Below are positions 6,489 through 13,096 of a DNA stretch of 13,096 bases, in pieces. This DNA comes from Bacteroidales bacterium. Its GTDB lineage: Bacteria; Bacteroidota; Bacteroidia; Bacteroidales; UBA7960. The stretch lies in NCBI GenBank assembly GCA_007131895.1, contig SLPR01000363.1, forward strand, positions 1 through 13,096. The letters run 5' to 3'. How positions within the stretch are numbered: position 1 is the first letter of the stretch; every line of letters begins with the position of its first letter. The notes under the pieces are model-generated. The model was not told where the DNA came from and made no database searches. It worked only from the letters and a program-made list of their open reading frames with translations. The translations under genes and the position numbers were made by a program.

Positions 6489-9400
6489 TCAATTAAGTGG
6501 TTTGTAAACAATTCCCTTCTTCTTTTTTCCGTCAATTTTTATTATTGCTGCATTTGGAAAACGGATATGACGAACAAATTCATCCTCAAAAACAATTTGC
6601 TGCTGACTTAGATAATCCACATCGAAAAATCCTTCCTTAATAAAGGGATTAATGGTAAAATATCCCACGTTGAAAGAGGTGAGGTTCTGGAAAAAGTGGG
6701 TTCCCTGGCTGGGGTCTATCTGAAAGTTTTTCAGACCCGCTTCGATAATTAGCCTGGCAGCAGAAATCTGCGACCATTTTACCGGTACTCCCAGCCAGGG
6801 GTCGCTCGAACCCCATCTGCCGGGTCCGATGAGAATATAATTTTCGTTTCGCTTTACAAAGTCCGCGTTCAGGGTGTCGATGGTTTGTGCAATGGTTTTG
6901 GTGTGTGCCGGGTCAAAGACATCCGGTTTTACGTATATTAAATCCAACACATTGTCAATAATGCCATTACCAAGGGCTTGCTCACTGTATATAATGGTTT
7001 CTTCTTCATTGTATTCTCCCAGGTCAATCTGGTTTTTTTCCTGTGTTTCCACTATGGGCCGTATCTGCAAGAAATGAAAAATCTGAGGCTGGTTTTCCGG
7101 GGTGTCTAGATTGACAGAAAACTCTATTTCCACCTGGTTATTCATCTCCATCTGGCCGATTTTCAGAATCTTCTGCAGGATTTCTGCCAATGGGAAGGAG
7201 TTGTATTTGAGCACATTGGAGAATGTGATAATTTTTTTGCCTCCTTCATAAATACCATCACGGATAATCTGGTCCTGGTAGTCGAAGGTGGAAGCAACAA
7301 ATTTGAGGGCTTTATCATTTTCTGCATGCTTGATGCGGAGCTTCAGCAGATTAATGGTTTCATCCACCGACGATTGAAACTTTTCCGGATCAAGATCCAG
7401 TGCGTAAAACTCTTTCTGGCTATTGGTAAGGGCGAGTTCGGGCACCGAAAGTTGCAATATCTTGTGGGGGTATTTTGGGCAGAACCGCATGGATATTCCG
7501 CCTTCAACAATGGTTTTCCCTAATCCAAAGGCTATGTTGGCAATTCCATCTTCGTATTTTTCCGGTTCGATAGGGTAAAAATTGATGGAGCGTGCCACAC
7601 CCGAAATGGCAGGATAAAAACGGTTGCCATAGCTTCTTCCTGATACTTCCTGAATGACCACTCCCATCTTTTCTTCATCAATCACATTGGAAGTAGCTGC
7701 GATATAGGCTTTGCTTTCCTTGAAAAAAACGGAAGCATACACACTTTTAATGGCCTGCTCCAGCTGGTAGGTTCTTATTCTGTCATCGTGATGGTTGTTG
7801 GGAATCATGAACGTGGAATATACTCCTGCAAAGGGCTGGTAGTGACTGTCCTCCAATAAACTGGAGGATCTTACGGCCAGCGGTGATTTAATGGCTTCAC
7901 AAATTTCTGAAACATATTTTCGCATACGCGAAGGAGTGATGGAATTGCTGAACATGTCAATAACTTCCTGGTCGGAAACATCGGAAAGAGCAAATTCATA
8001 AAGGTTATTGTCTTCCATGAATTCATCAAAGATGTCGGTGGTGAGTACAACGGTTCTGGGAATGGTTACCATGGAATCCTCCCACTTAAACATCAGCTTA
8101 TATTTGTTGATGAAAGAGTCAATGAATGCCAGTCCCCTGGCTTTTCCTCCCAGCTGGCCATCGCCCAGACGGGTGAAAATGGCGTATTCATCTATGTGGC
8201 TGGCAATGATTCCCCGTCCTTTGGTTTTTCGATAGTTGGCAATGGTATCTATCAGATAGCTCCTGATTTCTTCGATATTATTGAAATCATCCAGGCTCTT
8301 TTGAGCAAATACATTGGCAATGGAAAACAAAGCCCTGGCCTTTAGCCAGCGGGAAAAGTGGTTGTTGGAAACATGATAGATAAGTGATTTAGGATTGAGC
8401 CGGGAGATTTTCACCTGCAGTGAGTGCAGGTTGTTGGCCCTGTCGATTTCCACATCTCTTTCGGGGTCTCTGAAGACAAAATCTCCGAAACCGTAATTTT
8501 CTTTGATATAATGTTTGAGCTCAACAAGCAGGCTTTGTGAATACTTGTTGATGAAGTTTACTCCCAGCTCTTCCATAACAGCATAATCCCAGTCATCTGA
8601 AGATTGCAGCAGAATGGGCATTTTTGAACCTTCATCTCTGATAAGCCTGGCTAGTTTAATTCCGGCTTCCTTGTCTTTTTCACCTCCCCTGTAATAGGAA
8701 ATATCGGAGATGACCCCCAATAGATTATGTTTGTATTTCTGGTACAACTCAACAGCATCATCAAAAGTTTTTGCCAGCAGAATTTTAGGCCTTGCTCTCA
8801 TGCGAAGGGTTTTGCGGTGCTCGTTGAGCCCTTCGGTCATTAGTTCATTGGTTTGTTCGAAAATGGCTTTGTAAATGGTGGGCAAATAGGATGAGTAGTA
8901 TCTGATGGAGTCTTCTACCAGCAAAATAGCCTGCACCCCTTTCTGTTCAATATCAAAATCGGCATTCATCTTGTCTTCCAGCAATTTGATGACTGCCAGG
9001 AGCAAACCGGGGTTGCCCAGCCAGCAAAACACATAATCAATAGAGCTGAGGTCTTCATTGGCAAGCTTCAAGGTTACTTCACGCGAAAAATGCGTCAGTA
9101 CTACAATGGGAATATCTGTATAGCGGCGTTTTACCTTTTTGGCCATTTCAAAAGCGTCTATCTTTCCCACATTGAGCATGGTAATAACCAGGTCAAATTT
9201 CTTTTTCTCAAGCAACTCAAAGGCTTTCTCAGAGGAACTGGCCTGGGTAAACTGGGGAGGATAACGCAGGTTCTTGGAGGTATATTCAAGGAAAATCTTT
9301 TCGTTTATCCTACCGTCTTCTTCCAGCATAAACGCATCGTAGTTGGAACAAATGAGCAAAACATTAATGATGCGCTCCTGCATCAATTCCTGGTAAGATA

Positions 9401-9491
9401 TTTCATTGAACTCGTGCCTGTCAGTAGAAAAGAGCTTGTTGTATTTGTATTTAGACTTCGATTCATTTATGTGTGCTGTATTATCTTCCAT
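6489..9491 (-). CDS. Response-regulator-like protein with a PEP synthase/PPDK-type ATP-grasp domain (1000 aa)
   Basis: Domains in order: a degenerate receiver (about 42-175), an intact receiver (about 187-330), a conserved linker (about 333-435), a PPDK/PEP synthase N-terminal ATP-grasp domain (about 440-815) and a C-terminal module (about 830-1000). The intact receiver has the acidic pair E193-D194, phospho-acceptor Asp 263 (GVISDISYY), Ser 297 and Lys 316 (NFINKYS), with a first helix some 30 residues longer than usual. ATP-grasp landmarks are LGGKARGLAFI with Lys 450, LAVRSSSLLEDS with Arg 541, AFGLGKTIVEGG (654-665), the acidic pair E788/E790 and FLQIRP (807-812). The phosphohistidine and PEP-binding domains of PEP synthase are absent, so synthesis of PEP by this protein alone is not expected. 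The linker has IYHVSNNHFSRWLKAR; the C-terminal module has LIGPGRWGSSDPWLG and GTHFFQN. There is no signal peptide. It follows its paralog by 54 bp, probably in one transcript, and ends in TGA-TAG. Domain calls are secure; the function is unknown. Confidence 0.8.
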   Translation of the reverse strand: MEDNTAHINESKSKYKYNKLFSTDRHEFNEISYQELMQERIINVLLICSNYDAFMLEEDGRINEKIFLEYTSKNLRYPPQFTQASSSEKAFELLEKKKFDLVITMLNVGKIDAFEMAKKVKRRYTDIPIVVLTHFSREVTLKLANEDLSSIDYVFCWLGNPGLLLAVIKLLEDKMNADFDIEQKGVQAILLVEDSIRYYSSYLPTIYKAIFEQTNELMTEGLNEHRKTLRMRARPKILLAKTFDDAVELYQKYKHNLLGVISDISYYRGGEKDKEAGIKLARLIRDEGSKMPILLQSSDDWDYAVMEELGVNFINKYSQSLLVELKHYIKENYGFGDFVFRDPERDVEIDRANNLHSLQVKISRLNPKSLIYHVSNNHFSRWLKARALFSIANVFAQKSLDDFNNIEEIRSYLIDTIANYRKTKGRGIIASHIDEYAIFTRLGDGQLGGKARGLAFIDSFINKYKLMFKWEDSMVTIPRTVVLTTDIFDEFMEDNNLYEFALSDVSDQEVIDMFSNSITPSRMRKYVSEICEAIKSPLAVRSSSLLEDSHYQPFAGVYSTFMIPNNHHDDRIRTYQLEQAIKSVYASVFFKESKAYIAATSNVIDEEKMGVVIQEVSGRSYGNRFYPAISGVARSINFYPIEPEKYEDGIANIAFGLGKTIVEGGISMRFCPKYPHKILQLSVPELALTNSQKEFYALDLDPEKFQSSVDETINLLKLRIKHAENDKALKFVASTFDYQDQIIRDGIYEGGKKIITFSNVLKYNSFPLAEILQKILKIGQMEMNNQVEIEFSVNLDTPENQPQIFHFLQIRPIVETQEKNQIDLGEYNEEETIIYSEQALGNGIIDNVLDLIYVKPDVFDPAHTKTIAQTIDTLNADFVKRNENYILIGPGRWGSSDPWLGVPVKWSQISAARLIIEAGLKNFQIDPSQGTHFFQNLTSFNVGYFTINPFIKEGFFDVDYLSQQQIVFEDEFVRHIRFPNAAIIKIDGKKKKGIVYKPLN

Positions 9492-9545
9492 CGATTCACA
9501 GGATATTAGGGTTCTTATTATGGCTTCGTAATAAATTTATATGAC

Positions 9546-12500
9546 TTATGCTTTCTGTTTTTGCGTTTCTGGTAGTGTTGTCTTATCAGAGGTGTCGGTT
9601 TCATCATTAAAATATACCAGTGAAGCCCGCTTTTTACCGTCCATGATGATTTCCAGGGGCTTGCAAAATCTAACGTGACGAAAATACTGGGTTGCTTCAA
9701 TGGTTTCACAATTTATAAGCTTATCCCAGTTAATAAAGTCTATCAAATCGTTATGTTTTACTGAAAAATAACCCACGTTCATTGAAATAACATTATGAAA
9801 GAAATGAGAGCCCAGTGATGCATCCAGGGGGAAGTCTTCCATGCTTACCTCAACAATAATCTTTGCGTTGGAAATATGGGACCAGGCCACCGGTATTCCA
9901 ATAAACCGGTCTCTAGTACCCCAGCGTCCCGGGCCGATAAGAATATACTTCCTGTTTTCTTTTGCCATTTTCTGATTGAGAATCTCAATCTCATCCCGCA
10001 TTTTTTCAGTTTTAAGTTTGTCAAACTTTTTCATATCGATGTAAATGACATCGTAAATGTCCTCAATAATCCCATTTCCCATTCCGTTTTCTGAGTAAAG
10101 AAGCAGGCGGTCATTGTCAATTACATCAAGGTTGATATCGCTGGTAATGAGGTTTTTTATCAGGGGTTTTATCTGCAGCAGATAAAAAGAAGTTCTCCCT
10201 TCTTCATCCTTGTTCAGATTCACGGCAAATTCAATTTCGATGGGCGAGCCCATGGCTTCTGAAACGGTATCGAGAATCACTTCGATGGTTTTGGCCAGGG
10301 GCATATAGTCATACTTGAGGATATTGGCAAAGTTGATTACCCTGGGGCCTGGTTGTGTGATGCCGGGAATGGTCCTTTCGCTCGAGTAGTCATAAACCGA
10401 TGCGGAATGCTTGATAGTGCCGTGTTTTTCTGCTTCTGAGATTTCCAGTTTGGTTAACCCGGCATCTTCTCCTTTTAGCAGGTTCAGGTCTTTTCTTGCC
10501 ATGTCAATGGCATAAAAGTGCAACTGTGAATTTTTAAACAGGTCTTTGGGAGTGTAAATTTCAAGCTGGGGATGCACGGGAGAGAATCGGAAGGTTTTTT
10601 CTCCTTCTACAACATATTTTCCCAGGCCTACGGCTGCAACAGCAAACCCTTCATCGGGCTTCATGTAAGAGAATGGGTAAAAATTGTAGGATTGCGCAAC
10701 ACCACTGATATGTGGATAGAAATAACTTTCGTAAGGATTGCCAGCTACTTCCTGGACAATAACTGCCATTTTTTCTTCTTCAATTTTATAGTTTACTGCC
10801 TTGAAGTAGGACTGGGCAGTGGGGGAGAAGATAGAAGCAAATACCAGCTTTATGGCGTCCATGGTTTGCTTTAGCCGTTCGTTGATGTCAGGATGGTTGT
10901 TGGGAAGCAGAAAAGTATCAAATATGCCTGCAAAAGGTTGCATCAACGAATCTTCAAACAGGCTTGATGAGCGTATTGCCAGAGGTTTTGTAATTATAGA
11001 AAGGTAAATTTTCAGCCGCTTTATAAGGGTGGCCGACAGTTCTCCTTCCACAAAGAGTTTCTTGATGGTCTGATAGTCCTGCTCTTCGTAAATTTTATCA
11101 TAGAGTTTGTTTCTTTGGATAAACTGCTCAAACTCTTCTGCTCCAATGATGGAGGTTTTAGGCGCCCTGATGTTGATATCGGGAACAATATTTTTGAAAG
11201 AGAAGTTGTTGATGAGCATGTTGATAAAAGCAAGTCCACGTCCCTTTCCTCCCAGTGAGCCAGGAGCAAGACTTACAACATTGGTTTCATCGAGCAGCAG
11301 TGACTCTTCAAAGTTTACGACCTTCCCTTTTTGCCTTTCCTGGATACATTTTTCAATGATATCAATCATGTATTTCCTTACCGCACCCGGACAGTCAAAG
11401 TCCTCCACCTTTAAAGGCTTGATCTTTTTAGCTATTTGAATTTCCCCCCTGGCCATGAGCCAGTGAGAAAAATGATTCTTCCGGGCATGGTAAATAAGAG
11501 ACTTTTCGGGAATTGACTTCAGGTGTGATTGAAACTCTTTCATCGAACGTGCTACAGCAATCTCTTTTCTGCCTTCTTCGTCGCGGTATACGAAATTTCC
11601 AAAGCCAAGATAATAGTTGATAAAACTCTGCAAATCCTGCTTGAGGGTTTCTGAGTTTTTATTGATAAAAGTAGATTTTAGCAGATAGGCGTTTTGCGAA
11701 TTTTCAATATCAGATGATTGCAACACTACGGGCAGCTCGGGCATCTGGCTTCTAACATAGCTCACAAGACTTAAGCCTGCATGTTCGTCAAGCTTGCCGT
11801 TTTTTTCAAATTTTACATCGGAAATCAGGCACAACAAATTTTCGCGGTATTGGTCGAACAATGTGAGTGCTTCGGTGTAGTTGGAGGCAAGAATAACTTT
11901 GGGCCTTACGCGCATTTTCAGCAGCTTGTGGGTTTCGTCGGTATTCACTTCTTCTATCAGTTGCTGAGTCTGCTCAATAACAATAGAATAGAGAATGGGC
12001 AGGTATCTCGAATAATATCTTGCTGAGTCCTCCACCAGCAATATCACTCTAACCATACCAATATTGATATCATTCTCCACGTTCATGCGATCTTCAATAA
12101 ACTTCACCATGGCAAGAAAAACGTTAGAGTCCCCATTCCAGACAAACACCTTATCAATGGAGCTTATGTTTTTATTTCCATCTTCAAACATTCCGATATC
12201 ACTGTTATTGTTGAGTAGCAAGAATATCGGGAGGTTGAGGTAAATCTGTTTAATAATCCGGCTGAGCTGGATGGGTGTGTTTTTGTCAACACCCATCATT
12301 ACAATGACCATGTCAAAGTGTTTTTCCTGCAGTTTCTCCAGTGCCTCTTCCGGTGTTGAAACACCTGTAATGCGGGGTGCCGAAGATAGATTCAGCTGGT
12401 AATACTCTCCCCGCACCTGTTCAAAGAATCGTCCTTCCTGCTCAATAATATAGGCATCGTACAGGTTGGCCACCAAAAGTATCTCTCTTACCTTGTTGGG

Positions 12501-12965
12501 CATCAGATCATGATAGATGTCCCGGTCAGAATTGTGTTTGATCAGGAATTTTTGCAGCAACTGACGGCTCATGTCCGCATGGGTTCTTTCTGATTCAGGT
12601 TTTTCCTTTTCTTTCTCCAACGAACTCTTTTTAAGCAGTTCTTTGCCGATAAAAGTGTTGAGATAACCGGATATGAGCGAACTGAGGTTGTTGATCAGGT
12701 CTCTTTCTTCCATTAAAAAAGGACCTTCGTCCTGCGGAGGATGTTGGTTGAGATAGAAAATTTCAATGGAACCTTCTTTTCCGTCGATGGTTTCAAAGGA
12801 TTTTTTCTGGCTCCATTGGGTTTCTTTGAATTTTGTGGTGCTCAGAAAGGAGCCTTTTCCATATTTTATTCGTGCCATAGCTTCCTCAGGATATTTCCAT
12901 GCTGCCGGGAGGATTTTGGCGATTTCACTGAGCATTTCATTTATGGAAATATTTTCCCGGCGCAA
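9546..12965 (-). CDS. GAF-like sensor, receiver and PEP synthase-type ATP-grasp protein (at least 1139 aa)
   Basis: Paralog of the next gene on the left, with an added N-terminal part. Residues about 1-105 (ILPAAWKYPEEAMARI; GPFLMEERDLINNLSSLI) resemble GAF-like sensor regions found in bacterial and archaeal signalling proteins. Then come a degenerate receiver (160-295), an intact receiver (306-450; E312-D313, Asp 383, Ser 417, Lys 436), a linker with IYHARKNHFSHWLMAR (491-506), the ATP-grasp domain (565-935; Lys 574, Arg 665, VGLGKYVVEG at 779-788, E910/E912, LLQIKP) and the C-terminal module with LIGPGRWGTRDRFIG (1009-1023). The last ATP-grasp motif reads QIKP instead of QIRP. The start is uncertain: the first usual start codon is a TTG at 12965, but the frame is open to 13061 and encodes ERLKELGAINKTTNILRR just before the TTG, which looks like genuine protein. 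Cytoplasmic, no signal peptide. It probably senses a small ligand and receives phosphate on Asp 383, but no output partner is known. Confidence 0.78.
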   Translation of the reverse strand: MRRENISINEMLSEIAKILPAAWKYPEEAMARIKYGKGSFLSTTKFKETQWSQKKSFETIDGKEGSIEIFYLNQHPPQDEGPFLMEERDLINNLSSLISGYLNTFIGKELLKKSSLEKEKEKPESERTHADMSRQLLQKFLIKHNSDRDIYHDLMPNKVREILLVANLYDAYIIEQEGRFFEQVRGEYYQLNLSSAPRITGVSTPEEALEKLQEKHFDMVIVMMGVDKNTPIQLSRIIKQIYLNLPIFLLLNNNSDIGMFEDGNKNISSIDKVFVWNGDSNVFLAMVKFIEDRMNVENDINIGMVRVILLVEDSARYYSRYLPILYSIVIEQTQQLIEEVNTDETHKLLKMRVRPKVILASNYTEALTLFDQYRENLLCLISDVKFEKNGKLDEHAGLSLVSYVRSQMPELPVVLQSSDIENSQNAYLLKSTFINKNSETLKQDLQSFINYYLGFGNFVYRDEEGRKEIAVARSMKEFQSHLKSIPEKSLIYHARKNHFSHWLMARGEIQIAKKIKPLKVEDFDCPGAVRKYMIDIIEKCIQERQKGKVVNFEESLLLDETNVVSLAPGSLGGKGRGLAFINMLINNFSFKNIVPDINIRAPKTSIIGAEEFEQFIQRNKLYDKIYEEQDYQTIKKLFVEGELSATLIKRLKIYLSIITKPLAIRSSSLFEDSLMQPFAGIFDTFLLPNNHPDINERLKQTMDAIKLVFASIFSPTAQSYFKAVNYKIEEEKMAVIVQEVAGNPYESYFYPHISGVAQSYNFYPFSYMKPDEGFAVAAVGLGKYVVEGEKTFRFSPVHPQLEIYTPKDLFKNSQLHFYAIDMARKDLNLLKGEDAGLTKLEISEAEKHGTIKHSASVYDYSSERTIPGITQPGPRVINFANILKYDYMPLAKTIEVILDTVSEAMGSPIEIEFAVNLNKDEEGRTSFYLLQIKPLIKNLITSDINLDVIDNDRLLLYSENGMGNGIIEDIYDVIYIDMKKFDKLKTEKMRDEIEILNQKMAKENRKYILIGPGRWGTRDRFIGIPVAWSHISNAKIIVEVSMEDFPLDASLGSHFFHNVISMNVGYFSVKHNDLIDFINWDKLINCETIEATQYFRHVRFCKPLEIIMDGKKRASLVYFNDETDTSDKTTLPETQKQKA

Positions 12966-13036
12966 TATATTGGTGGTTTTATTTATGGCCCCAAGCTCTT
13001 TGAGTCTCTCCCGTTTTTCGGAAAGAATTTTCTGAA

Positions 13037-13070
13037 GTTGATAAAACCCCGGGTCGAATGATTACCTTTG
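13037..13070 (+). promoter_or_regulatory. Rightward promoter for a gene beyond the window
   Basis: GTTG at 13037-13040, a 22-bp spacer and TACCTTTG at 13063-13070 (exact TAnnTTTG) point to the right. The spacer is a little longer than the usual 19-21. A divergent gene would start at or after the right edge. The site overlaps the upstream end of the open frame of the minus-strand paralog. Confidence 0.5.
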
Positions 13071-13096
13071 TGGCAGTAAAAAAATAGCAATACCTA

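Noticed and set aside
6489..9491. Annotation as phosphoenolpyruvate synthase (ppsA)
   Set aside because: Only the N-terminal ATP-grasp half is present; the phosphohistidine domain and the PEP-binding domain are missing, and receiver domains are fused in front.

Overview
The window looks like chromosomal DNA of a Bacteroidota bacterium, probably of the order Bacteroidales. The evidence is protein flavour plus promoter signals of the Bacteroidota type (-7 TAnnTTTG, -33 TTTG) and a general lack of Shine-Dalgarno sequences before the genes. All genes seen lie on the minus strand, so transcription reads right to left. No rRNA, tRNA, CRISPR array, insertion sequence or phage gene was recognised.

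Layout from left to right: (a) 1-484, the N-terminal third or so of a secreted M28-type peptidase lipoprotein that runs off the left edge and carries an in-frame 24-bp tandem repeat; (b) 558-887, a small exported protein of unknown function; (c) 981-1012, a strong intrinsic terminator, then a short hexamer repeat; (d) 1108-4590, a 1160-residue protein that I read as a pyrophosphate-type PEP carboxykinase, preceded by a long leader with a 14-bp perfect palindrome; (e) 4914-4946, a second intrinsic terminator, closing (f) 4973-6310, a hexameric-type glutamate dehydrogenase with its own well-formed promoter; (g) 6489-9491 and 9546-12965, two large paralogous proteins with a degenerate receiver domain, an intact receiver domain, a conserved linker, a PEP synthase/PPDK-type ATP-grasp domain and a conserved C-terminal module. 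At 13037-13070 a promoter-like sequence points right, out of the window.

The most interesting part is the pair of paralogs. They look like two-component response regulators whose output is the nucleotide-binding half of PEP synthase, without the phosphohistidine and PEP-binding domains needed for PEP synthesis. The upstream copy also has a GAF-like N-terminal sensor region. I do not know a function for this architecture; phosphotransfer to another protein or nucleotide sensing are both possible. The presence nearby of a probable PPi-PEP carboxykinase and of glutamate dehydrogenase suggests, as inference only, a neighbourhood around the PEP/oxaloacetate and glutamate nodes of central metabolism.

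Likely transcription units: the two paralogs together (54 bp apart); gdhA alone (own promoter and terminator); the carboxykinase-like gene alone (own promoter and terminator); the small protein, possibly with the peptidase (73 bp apart).
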